DNA of 64,000 nt. Source: Sinomonas albida (GTDB lineage: Bacteria > Actinomycetota > Actinomycetes > Actinomycetales > Micrococcaceae). Every line of letters starts with the position of its first letter. Position 1 is the stretch's first letter. The position numbers and the translations under genes were made by a program. The stretch lies in assembly GCF_004919045.1 (NCBI RefSeq), contig NZ_SWDW01000013.1, forward strand, positions 1 through 64,000, read 5' to 3'. Below the pieces are notes generated by a model. That model ran no database searches, was not told the origin of the DNA, and saw only the letters and a list, made by a program, of their open reading frames with translations. Positions 34,027-41,321 of the stretch are shown piece after piece.

Positions 34027-35126
34027 CTGACGGCGGCTCCGTTGGCGAGGCCAGGGACGCGTTCGCGCTTGACCACGATGGCCGTCGTATCGTCCTGGCC
34101 CGTCGAATCGAGGCCGATGACGTTGCGGACTGCCGTGTCCGCGTCCGGGGCGGCGAGGATGGCGGCCGCGGCGGCGTCGAGCGCGTCGTCGACCCGCGGG
34201 AACGCCTCGAGGAGCCCGTCGCTCAGTGCCACGAGCGCGCCGCCGGGCTCGAGATTGCCGTCGTGGGCAGTTCACTCGGCGCCCTGGAGGAGGCCGATGG
34301 GCGGCCCGGACGTCGTGAGCCGCTCCCACACGCCGTCGGGGTGGATGAGGAGGCCCAGGCCGTGGCCCGCGTCGACGTACGTGAAGTCCCCGCTCGCGGC
34401 GTCGAGCCGCGTGTGGAGGAGCGTCACGAAGGAGCCAAGACGCAGCAGGTCAGGCTCGAGGGCGCGCGCGGCGGTGCCGACGAGTGCGCCCGGGCCCTGC
34501 TCGAGGCGTCCCGGGCGGAGCACGGCGCGTGCGGTCGCCGCGACGAGCGCGGCGCCCATGCCCTTGCCCATGGCGTCCGCGAGAGTGAACGCGAGGGACA
34601 TCCCGTCCGTCTCCCAGTCGAAGAAGTCCCCGCCCACGCTCCGGGACGGGTGGCACGCGCCCGCGACGTCGTAGCCGCGCACGTTGGGTGCCCGGTCGGG
34701 CAGGAGGCCCTGCTGGACGCGTGCGGCGGTCTGCAGATCGGTCTCCTGGACCGAGGCCGCGCGGGGCCGGCGGAACAGTGCCTCGATGCGGGCCTGGAGC
34801 TCGCGGGGGCTGAACGGCTTGGCGAGCACGTCGTCGGCTCCGCGGTCGAGCGCGTCGAGCCGATCCGCCTCCGCTGCGCGCGCGGTCACCACGAGGATGT
34901 ACGCGTTGCTGAACATCCGGAGCGTGCGGCAGACCTCGAGGCCGTCGAGGTCGGGGAGGCCCAGGTCCAGCGTGATGAGGTCCGGGGCGTCCCGCCGGGC
35001 AGCCTCGAGGGCGGGATAGCCGGCGCCGGCACTCGTTGCCTCAAAGCCCTGGCGGCTCAGCGTCGCTTCGAGGAGCCTACGGATGTCCGGATTGTCCTCA
35101 ATAATCAGCGCTCGGCGAGTCATCAT
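34023..35126 (-). pseudogene. Response regulator-PP2C phosphatase (RsbU-like) interrupted by an in-frame TGA
   Basis: A receiver domain (1-120: IIEDNPD, phosphoacceptor Asp54 in LDLGLPDLDG, Lys in LAKPFSP) is fused to a SpoIIE/PP2C domain (SVGGDFFDWETDG, DAMGKGMGAAL, FTYVDAGHG). Codon 285 is TGA (34272-34274). The same frame continues without a break for 83 codons with good homology (LEPGGALVALSDGLLEAF, then GQDDTTAIVVKRE), which is the rest of the PP2C fold and its last metal Asp. Without readthrough the enzyme is truncated before that Asp. It could be a nonsense mutation, a sequence error, or readthrough. The start is ATG 35126 after GGAAGGGAG. Confidence 0.82.
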
Positions 35127-35212
35127 TCTCCCTTCCACGCCAACTCAATCACTTCTGACCATCCGTGTCACAGACTTGTCAGTGGGATTATCACGCATGA
35201 CTTGGAGGACCT

Positions 35213-36943
35213 GTGGATAAGCTTCTCGACGTCCTACTGTTGGGCAGGCGTCGTTTCCGCGCGCTCGGCCCGCGGGGGACTGCCGTATTGAGCCAGCTGC
35301 CGCTCAATCTGACCCTGCTCCTTGTCGCTGCCACCCTCGTGTTCGCCGACCCGCAGGCGCTGACGCTCCCGACGTTCGTTGCGGGCCAGGTCGCGGCGCT
35401 GATCATCCTGCTCCTGTGCGCCGCGGTGCCGTGGGGGCGGCTGCCCGACTGGTGGGTGCTCGTGATTCCGCTCCTCGACTTCGTCGCGGTGGGACTCGTC
35501 CGGAGCGGCGCGGCCGGAGTCCTCTCGGGGCTCGGGCTCCTCACCGTGTTTCCCGTCATGTGGCTCGCGGGCGCCGGCCGGAGGCCGAGGCTCATCGTGG
35601 CCGTCTGCGCCTTCGCCTCGCTGCTCATGGTCTGGACGCCGCTCCTCATCATCGGCGACCACGCGCCGCACACGTTCGTCGCTGAGCTCGTGGTCCCCCT
35701 CATGCTCGTGTCCGTCGCCGTCGCGATGTCCGTCCTGACGCTCAGCGGGATCGCCCAGCAGGAGCGCGTCGAGGAGCTTCTGGCCCGGAGCGAGACGCGC
35801 CAGCGGCTCCTCGACACGGTGCTCGACACGGTCGACGTGGGCGTGCTCGTGATCGACGACTCCGGCACGGACGTCTTCATGAACTCGCGGCAGCGCCAGC
35901 TCTACCTGACGGCGCTTCCGCCCGGCGCGGACCGGGCCACCGAGCCCGAACTCCTGATCTACCGTGACGGCAGTGACGCGCTCGTTCCGGCCGCGGAGCG
36001 CCCCCTGGGTCGCGCGATCGCCGGCGAGGAGCTCAACCACGAGGTCTTCCGACTCGGGCGTGGGCCGCAGGCCCGGACGGTCTCCATCTCGGCCCGCGAA
36101 TTCCGCGACGCCGCAGGCACGCGGGCCGGGGCGGTGCTAGCCTGCACCGACGTCACGGAGGTGGTGGCGGCGGTCCGCGCGCGTGACAGCTTCCTCGCCG
36201 CGATGTCCCACGAATTCCGCACGCCCCTCACGAGCCTGCTCGGCTACGCCGAACTCCTGCAGGAGGACGAGTCGCTCAGCGCGGCCGCGCGGTCCGACCT
36301 GGTCGTGATGAGCCGCAACGCGCGGCACCTCCGGAAGATGGTCGACGACATCCTGGCCGCCTCCATCGAGGGATCGTCGCCCGACGTCCAGCGCACGAAG
36401 CTCGATCTGGCCAGACTCGTGCGGCAGGCGGCCGCCTCGGCCGCGCCGGATGCCGAGAGCCGCGGGATCGCCCTCCGCACCGAGGGCGACGGCGAGCTGC
36501 CCGTCAACGGCGACAAGACCGGCGTCGTCCGCGTCCTCGACAACCTCGTCTCGAACGCCCTCAAGTATTCGGAATCGGGGTCCTCGGTGACACTCACTAC
36601 GGAGAGGGACGGCGAGTGGGCCGTGTGCCGCGTGCAGGACGAGGGGATCGGCATCGCTCCGGAGGACCTCGAGCGGATCTTCACGCGCTTCCAGCGGGGC
36701 TCCTCGGCGCTCCGCTCGGGCATTCCCGGCATGGGGCTGGGTCTCGCGCTCGCCCACGAGGTCGCTGCCCTGCACGGCGGCCGGCTCGAATGCACGAGCG
36801 AGATCGGGGTGGGCAGCGTCTTCACCCTGCGCCTTCCGCTGGCCGGCAGAGGGCACGACGGTCCGCTGCCCGCAGCCTCGGCGCACGTCGACGCCGTCGA
36901 GCGCAGCCATGTCTCCGAGAGGGCGGACGACGGCGCGAGCTGA
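35213..36943 (+). CDS. Membrane sensor histidine kinase
   Basis: This 576-residue protein has about six N-terminal membrane helices (30-180), a coiled segment, and a PAS-like domain (about 195-315). HisKA follows with His333 (FLAAMSHEFRTPLTSLLGY), then a HATPase domain (N box NLVSNALKYS, G1 DEGIGI, G2 GMGLGLALA). It should phosphorylate a receiver, most likely that of the divergent REC-PP2C gene 86 bases away. GTG 35213 follows GGAGGACCT. The C-terminal tail ends with the dispersed motif (36923-36935, read ADDGAS). It has no receiver domain of its own. Confidence 0.9.
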   Translation: MDKLLDVLLLGRRRFRALGPRGTAVLSQLPLNLTLLLVAATLVFADPQALTLPTFVAGQVAALIILLLCAAVPWGRLPDWWVLVIPLLDFVAVGLVRSGAAGVLSGLGLLTVFPVMWLAGAGRRPRLIVAVCAFASLLMVWTPLLIIGDHAPHTFVAELVVPLMLVSVAVAMSVLTLSGIAQQERVEELLARSETRQRLLDTVLDTVDVGVLVIDDSGTDVFMNSRQRQLYLTALPPGADRATEPELLIYRDGSDALVPAAERPLGRAIAGEELNHEVFRLGRGPQARTVSISAREFRDAAGTRAGAVLACTDVTEVVAAVRARDSFLAAMSHEFRTPLTSLLGYAELLQEDESLSAAARSDLVVMSRNARHLRKMVDDILAASIEGSSPDVQRTKLDLARLVRQAAASAAPDAESRGIALRTEGDGELPVNGDKTGVVRVLDNLVSNALKYSESGSSVTLTTERDGEWAVCRVQDEGIGIAPEDLERIFTRFQRGSSALRSGIPGMGLGLALAHEVAALHGGRLECTSEIGVGSVFTLRLPLAGRGHDGPLPAASAHVDAVERSHVSERADDGAS

Positions 36944-37039
36944 ATCGCGCGGTCGACGGACCGGCCCGGGGCGGCAGGGCTTCGTCCGGCTAGCGGTGCG
37001 CGGGCGGGTTGGGCGCTAGCTTCTGGCCAGTTCGAGGCG

Positions 37040-38143
37040 TCACAGGCCGTGCGCCGCGGCGTAGTCAGCCAGCCCGTCCGCAGCCAAGGCTGCCGCGACC
37101 TCAGCGATGCCTGCGTAGTCCGGCACCACGATCGACTGCTGGCCGTCCGGCGAGGTGCCGGTCCCCGCCGTCGGCAGCGTGAAGAACACGGAGGCCGCAG
37201 GGTCGGTGCCCCGCAGCGCGTAGGCCACTGTCGCGAGCGTGATCGGGTCGAAGCCCTGGTCGACGGTGAGGACGGACGACGCTAGCCCGACAATGCGGAT
37301 GGCGCTCGCCGCGTCGTGGACCGTTCCGGAGCTCAGCAGGCGGACCATGAGGGCCCGGACGAACACCTGCTGGTCGCGGACCCTCTGGTAGTCGCCGTCG
37401 GCGAAGGCATGGCGTTCGCGCACGAACTGGAGGGAGGCCTCTCCGTCCAGGTGGTTGATTCCCGGCGTGAAGGTGTGTTCGGTGCCGGCGGGCGCGGTGA
37501 AGGGAACGGTCGCCGTGAAGGGGATGGGGACGTCCACATCGACTCCGCCGATGGTATCGACGAACGCCTTGATGCCTCCGAAGTCCGTCATGAGGTAATG
37601 GTCGATATGCGTATGCAGCAGCGCTTCGACCGTGGCGACAACCAGCTTGGGGCCGGCTAGCTGGAGGCCCGCGTTGATCTTCATCACGCCGTAGCCGGGG
37701 ATGTTCACCCAGTTGTCGCGCATGATCGAGATCCCGTAGACCTTGTGCCGGTCTGCTGGGATGTGGATCAGCATGATGGTGTCGGCATCCTGCGGGGCCG
37801 ATGCGCCCGTGGCCTCCTGCTGCTCGGTTGCCTCGCGCGCGCTTCCGGAGATGTCGCTTCCGATGACCAGGATGTTCATCGGAACCGGGGGGAGATCCGG
37901 CAGCGAGGGCTGTGGCGGCAGCGGGCTCGGCGTCGGGGTTGGAGTTGGCGAGGGCGTCGCGGACGCGGACGACGACGGCGCGGCGGCCGGAGGGGCCGGA
38001 TGCTGGGACTGGACAAGAACTCGGGCAAGGACTGCACCGAGTGCGAGGACCACCGCCACGGAGGCTGCGATGAGGACACGCCTCCAAGGGAACCGGCTCC
38101 GCCTCGCGTCGTCGGCGCCATGTGGACCAGTGCCGTCGCTCAT
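37040..38143 (-). CDS. LytR-CpsA-Psr (LCP) family cell-wall polymer ligase
   Basis: This 367-residue protein has a basic cytoplasmic start, one membrane helix (about 25-45), a Ser/Thr/Pro-rich stalk, and the extracellular LCP domain. The family motifs are present: NILVIGSD, SIMRDNWVNIPGYGVMKINA and FVRERHAFADGDYQRVRDQQ, which hold the Arg/Asp residues for pyrophosphate binding. LCP enzymes attach teichoic acids, arabinogalactan or other glycans to peptidoglycan. It could act on the product of the nearby GT2 synthase, but that is only an inference. ATG 38143 lacks a clear ribosome-binding site. Confidence 0.88.
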   Translation of the reverse strand: MSDGTGPHGADDARRSRFPWRRVLIAASVAVVLALGAVLARVLVQSQHPAPPAAAPSSSASATPSPTPTPTPSPLPPQPSLPDLPPVPMNILVIGSDISGSAREATEQQEATGASAPQDADTIMLIHIPADRHKVYGISIMRDNWVNIPGYGVMKINAGLQLAGPKLVVATVEALLHTHIDHYLMTDFGGIKAFVDTIGGVDVDVPIPFTATVPFTAPAGTEHTFTPGINHLDGEASLQFVRERHAFADGDYQRVRDQQVFVRALMVRLLSSGTVHDAASAIRIVGLASSVLTVDQGFDPITLATVAYALRGTDPAASVFFTLPTAGTGTSPDGQQSIVVPDYAGIAEVAAALAADGLADYAAAHGL

Positions 38144-38268
38144 GACGACACGATGACACACCCGCGGTCACTCGGGGAGGGGCTATGGGCCCCGCCATCA
38201 GCCCCGCCCGTCGACCCTCGCCGGCCGCTCGGAACGGCAGCTGCGTTCTCGCCGGCCGATCTTCCTCT

Positions 38269-38299
38269 GGGGGTCGGGAGGACGCCCCTCCCGACCCCC
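38269..38299 (-). terminator. Strong hairpin after the nucleotidyltransferase gene
   Basis: A perfect 13-bp stem (GGGGGTCGGGAGG at 38269-38281 with 38287-38299) with a 5-base loop lies 50 bases past the stop of the leftward nucleotidyltransferase gene and before the LCP gene promoter. There is no T-run. Confidence 0.65.
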
Positions 38300-38349
38300 G
38301 GGGCTTGCGCGATGCTCGTGATCTCCGCGGGGTGGCCGGCGCGGGTCGC

Positions 38350-39144
38350 CTAGCTTCCGATCCTCGGGATCCGCTGGGGCTGGGGGTTGGCCGAGAGGAT
38401 GCGCAGGGCGTCGCGCGCCCTCGTCTGGTCCGCAGCGTCGAGGAGGGTCCACGATTCGTGTGCAGGCGACTCCAATGCCCCGTGGAGCCGTTGGACGCGA
38501 GACCGGTCAGACCCGGCCATCTGAGCACGCATGGCCAGCGGGGCTGCAACGCATGCGGCGAGGACTACGGCGTCGTCGAGATGGCGTCTGCGGTCCCGTG
38601 AGTCGCTCCTATATGCCTCGCCTTTCAGGACGAGGGCGCCCAGGACGTTCGGGATGCTCACCAGCACCCCGTCGCCGATCTCCGCATAGACTGTACGTCT
38701 GAGCGCCTGGGTGCCGGCTGGCAGTTCGAAGGCGTTCCGGCCGAACAGCCTTCGTTCAACTCTTGGGGAGACATGGTCGGCGACCATGACATCCACCTGC
38801 TCCTCCTGCTTCTCCCCACGGACAAAGCGGTGTGCCGAGCTGTCGCTGTCGCTCGGCGGCTGGAATTCGTACCCGAGCGTCAGCAGGGCCGTCGCAACGT
38901 CGTTGACGGTTGTGTGGCCGGTTTCGATATGCACGACGACGTCGACGTCCGCCGTCGGGCGGGCGACCGCCAGTCCGGCCCGGGCGGAGTGGAGCTGGAC
39001 CATAAGGCCGCCGACGAGAGTCCAGTGCTGGGGGCCGACGGCCTTGACCAGCTCGATGCACTGCGGCCACGGTGTCATCCACCCGCCCGGCGGAGGTGCG
39101 ATGTCCCAGATGGGGCGGCCGTCCTCGTGAGCCCGGTCAGCCAT
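38350..39144 (-). CDS. AbiEii/MenT-like nucleotidyltransferase (putative toxin)
   Basis: This 264-residue protein has the minimal nucleotidyltransferase core: Gly45-Gly46, then PTADVDVVV with Asp66 and Asp68, and a third acid at Asp118 (QVDVMVADH). It also has the C-terminal LVLKGEAYRSDSRDRRRHLDD segment typical of AbiEii/DUF1814. Relatives (AbiEii, MenT) are toxins that transfer nucleotides, in MenT to the 3' end of tRNA. It overlaps the upstream HTH gene by 8 bases, the order (antitoxin first) expected for AbiE-type systems. The assignment as a toxin is by family, not shown. Confidence 0.78.
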   Translation of the reverse strand: MADRAHEDGRPIWDIAPPPGGWMTPWPQCIELVKAVGPQHWTLVGGLMVQLHSARAGLAVARPTADVDVVVHIETGHTTVNDVATALLTLGYEFQPPSDSDSSAHRFVRGEKQEEQVDVMVADHVSPRVERRLFGRNAFELPAGTQALRRTVYAEIGDGVLVSIPNVLGALVLKGEAYRSDSRDRRRHLDDAVVLAACVAAPLAMRAQMAGSDRSRVQRLHGALESPAHESWTLLDAADQTRARDALRILSANPQPQRIPRIGS

Positions 39145-39832
39145 CCGCGAGCCTCTCCTCGAGGTAGCGCAGCCCTGCCGAGCGTTCGCGGGTCGCGGTG
39201 GAGTCGGCGAGGTCGAGCGCGACCGCAGGGAGCGGGGCTCCGTTCAGGAGTGCCTCGGTGAACTCCGCCTCTCGGAGGACGACATTCCCTGCGGGGTCTT
39301 CGGCAAGGCCGTACGCGTCTGCAATCTGCTGGGCGGCACCGGCCGGCACGTAGCCATCGACGAACCCGGTGCCGCCAGTGAGGCCGAAGGCGGCAGCCAC
39401 CTCGGGGCTGCGCGCGACGGCGCTGCCCGCTGTTGCTATGACGTGCTCGGCCACGAGCGGCACTGCCTCCGAGGTCGCCCGGTAACGGTGGACGGAGGCG
39501 CGGTTGCGGGCCAGCCATGCGATGTCGGCTGCACCGAAGTAGACGAGTGAGTTGCGGAGACGGTGCCGCTCGGCCGGGTTCAGCCAGGTCGCGCGGCCTC
39601 CTGCGAGCAGGTCGATCGCCGCCCAGGCCACGCGCGCGGACCATGCGCGCCCTCGGCGCCTCGGCGCCGCGCGCGCGGCGCGCGCGCGGGCCAGCGATGC
39701 CGAGGAGATGATGAGGGCGACGCCTTCCATCCCGGGCTCGAGTTCGAGCACCCGCTCCCGGATCATCTTCCGGACGGTCTGCGGCTGAACTCCGAGGGAC
39801 TCTGCGGCCTGCTTCACACTCACTCCAGCCAT
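39137..39832 (-). CDS. HTH protein paired with the nucleotidyltransferase (putative antitoxin)
   Basis: This 231-residue protein begins with a helix-turn-helix (VSVKQAAESLGVQPQTVRKM). A central segment full of Arg and Ala follows, then a C-terminal domain with GNVVLREAEF and PAVALDLADSTATRERSAG. That C-terminal pattern recurs in HTH proteins next to AbiEii-like nucleotidyltransferases. It lacks a recognisable classical AbiEi winged helix. Codons for the Ala/Arg run contain a 30-bp alternating CG stretch (about 39663-39692). The ATG lies inside a perfect inverted repeat, which suggests autorepression. It is probably the antitoxin and regulator. Confidence 0.7.
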   Translation of the reverse strand: MAGVSVKQAAESLGVQPQTVRKMIRERVLELEPGMEGVALIISSASLARARAARAAPRRRGRAWSARVAWAAIDLLAGGRATWLNPAERHRLRNSLVYFGAADIAWLARNRASVHRYRATSEAVPLVAEHVIATAGSAVARSPEVAAAFGLTGGTGFVDGYVPAGAAQQIADAYGLAEDPAGNVVLREAEFTEALLNGAPLPAVALDLADSTATRERSAGLRYLEERLADG

Positions 39833-39871
39833 ATACGTAATAGTAATGTTTCGTTGCCATTGTGTATATGG
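39829..39871. promoter_or_regulatory. Inverted repeat CCATATAC-N27-GTATATGG over the HTH gene start
   Basis: The two perfect 8-bp arms (39829-39836 and 39864-39871) enclose an AT-rich stretch. The left arm includes the ATG of the HTH gene. The right arm contains TATACA on the minus strand, a good -10 box. A repressor bound here would block the operon. Confidence 0.65.
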
Positions 39872-39906
39872 GCTAGGTGCGTGTGCCTCGGTCCGCTGTC
39901 AGCCGC

Positions 39907-40045
39907 GTATCGGCGAGCGAGTAATCGAGCGAGCCAACGCCCTGTGGTGGATTGACGGGAGTCTCCGGACGCTCCGCGAAGATGACGAAAACCGGATCCC
40001 AGCCAGCGAGGTTCACGCGACCGGCTGGAGGCCCGCGAGGATCAC
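39907..40045 (+). pseudogene. Remnant copy of the lipoprotein gene
   Basis: 139 bp match 40822-40960 with five mismatches (about 96% identity). The frame is open (RIGERVIERANALWWIDG, then LREDDENRIP), but start, signal peptide and C-terminal half are missing. It therefore represents the middle of the lipoprotein gene left after a duplication and deletion. It lies in the 300-base gap between the HTH gene and the secreted protein gene; nothing else was seen in that gap. Confidence 0.85.
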
Positions 40046-40135
40046 ACGTGTCAGCTCCGTGTTCGGACATCTGGCTACGCTCGAGGCCCGGCAGTCTTTT
40101 CGCTGTTCGTGTCCATCAAACTAGTGGGGGACCAG

Positions 40136-40669
40136 ATGAAGAACGTGAACAATCTCGCAGGCGCACTCGGTCTAGCCATCGCCCTAGTCGCTGGGTCCGG
40201 TTCGGCGGCAACGGCCGCGGGGCCGGGAAGTGGAACTCCGGCTGGCGACTCACCTGCCGGAGGGTCCGTGATATCGCTGACGCCTGGTAGTGCAAATGAG
40301 CCAACAGGAGAGTTCTTGTCCTCTTCAGCCTGGGTGGGGATCCGGCCGGGCTGTTACGGACAAACAGACACCCCTCATTACGCTTACTCGGAGCCGGGTC
40401 TTGCCTCGGCGAAGGGTCGCACGGCGTGTCCTGGGAGCACCCGGACCAGTATCAATCTCTCCGTCGGCTACATTGGCTGGTTCGGAGAGCGCTACCGGAC
40501 GGTGTCCAAGTTTTCGCAGAACACCCTTCAGTCCGTGAACTCACAGGTCAAAAGCGACTGTCGCGGGACTGGCACTCAGACATGGCGCGCCATCTCTAAC
40601 CACTCGGCACTCGTCGGCGGCCAGACGAATTTCGGCAGGACGAGTAGCGATGGCCGATTCAGCTGCTAA
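40136..40669 (+). CDS. Small secreted protein of unknown function
   Basis: This 177-residue protein has a signal peptide (NNLAGALGLAIALVAGSGSAATAA) and no other hydrophobic segment. The mature part is Gly/Ser/Thr-rich with four Cys (two pairs), and it contains SINLSVGYIGWFGERYRT and ALVGGQTNFGRTSSDG. I recognise no family with confidence. Codon use is less GC-rich than in neighbouring genes, which suggests recent transfer. ATG 40136 follows GGGGGA. The next gene starts 4 bases after its stop, so the two form a coupled pair. Confidence 0.75.
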   Translation: MKNVNNLAGALGLAIALVAGSGSAATAAGPGSGTPAGDSPAGGSVISLTPGSANEPTGEFLSSSAWVGIRPGCYGQTDTPHYAYSEPGLASAKGRTACPGSTRTSINLSVGYIGWFGERYRTVSKFSQNTLQSVNSQVKSDCRGTGTQTWRAISNHSALVGGQTNFGRTSSDGRFSC

Positions 40670-40673
40670 CGAC

Positions 40674-41246
40674 ATGCGGTTGACCAGACCTCTTGCCCTT
40701 GCGGCCGGGGCGGTACTCGCGTCGTGTGGCGTTCCGGGCGAGGGGGCAGGGCTGGAATCGGAGGGCCCGGTCGTCAGCTTGCGCCCGTATGTTCCGCCAC
40801 CAGCCGCGCCGCCGAGCGCGAGTATCGGCGAGCGAGTACTCGAGCGAGCCAACGCCCTGTGGTGGATTGACGGGAGTCTCCGGACGCTCCGCGAAGATGA
40901 CGAAAACCGGATCCCGGTCAGCGAGGTCGACGCGACCGGCTGGAGGCCCGCGAGGATCACCATCCGCCCAGGTGTCCCGCCGTCTTGGCTCAACCTGCGG
41001 TACTTTTCTGGATTGAACGAGCGGGGGATTCCAGCCTCGGATACTCCAGACTTTGAGTACGAGTGCAGCTCGGGCGGGCCGTGTCGCTACGCCGTCGGAA
41101 ACGATGAACTCATTGTTGACATCGAAGCCAGCATCGTCAGGCCCGGCGTGTTCGTCCTTGAAGCGGAGTACGTCAGCGCCGAAAAAGAGCATAACGCGGC
41201 CGACGTCGGGCACTTCAGCTGCTCATGGGCCATTCGGGTCAACTAG
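40674..41246 (+). CDS. Small lipoprotein of unknown function
   Basis: This 190-residue protein has a short basic start, a hydrophobic stretch and a lipobox (LASC), so it should be lipid-anchored outside the cell. The mature part holds ERANALWWIDGSLRTLREDD, a Pro-rich stretch and CSSGGPC. The C-terminal part (VFVLEAEYVSAEKEH) looks like a beta-sandwich. No family was recognised. ATG 40674 is chosen over an upstream GTG-type frame start because it gives the signal sequence and lies 4 bases after the preceding stop. Its middle is duplicated at 39907-40045. Confidence 0.75.
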   Translation: MRLTRPLALAAGAVLASCGVPGEGAGLESEGPVVSLRPYVPPPAAPPSASIGERVLERANALWWIDGSLRTLREDDENRIPVSEVDATGWRPARITIRPGVPPSWLNLRYFSGLNERGIPASDTPDFEYECSSGGPCRYAVGNDELIVDIEASIVRPGVFVLEAEYVSAEKEHNAADVGHFSCSWAIRVN

Positions 41247-41254
41247 CCAGGACG

Positions 41255-41293
41255 GCACTGCGGCCCGCCGAAAGGTTCGGCGGGCCGCAGTGC
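41255..41293. terminator. Bidirectional hairpin between the lipoprotein gene and putA
   Basis: A perfect 18-bp stem (41255-41272 with 41276-41293, starting GCACTGCGGCCCG) with a 3-base loop AGG lies between two convergent genes. Confidence 0.85.
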
Positions 41294-41321
41294 GAACGGC
41301 CCAGTGGGAACGGATTGTTCG

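Noticed and set aside
34272-34274. The in-frame TGA as a selenocysteine codon
   Set aside because: No selenocysteine machinery is visible, no Cys is expected at this position in PP2C homologues, and no stem-loop was seen after the codon.
37040-41246. An integrated mobile island or prophage at 37-41 kb
   Set aside because: The GC content drops and a duplication is present, but no integrase, att repeats, tRNA junction or phage genes were found.
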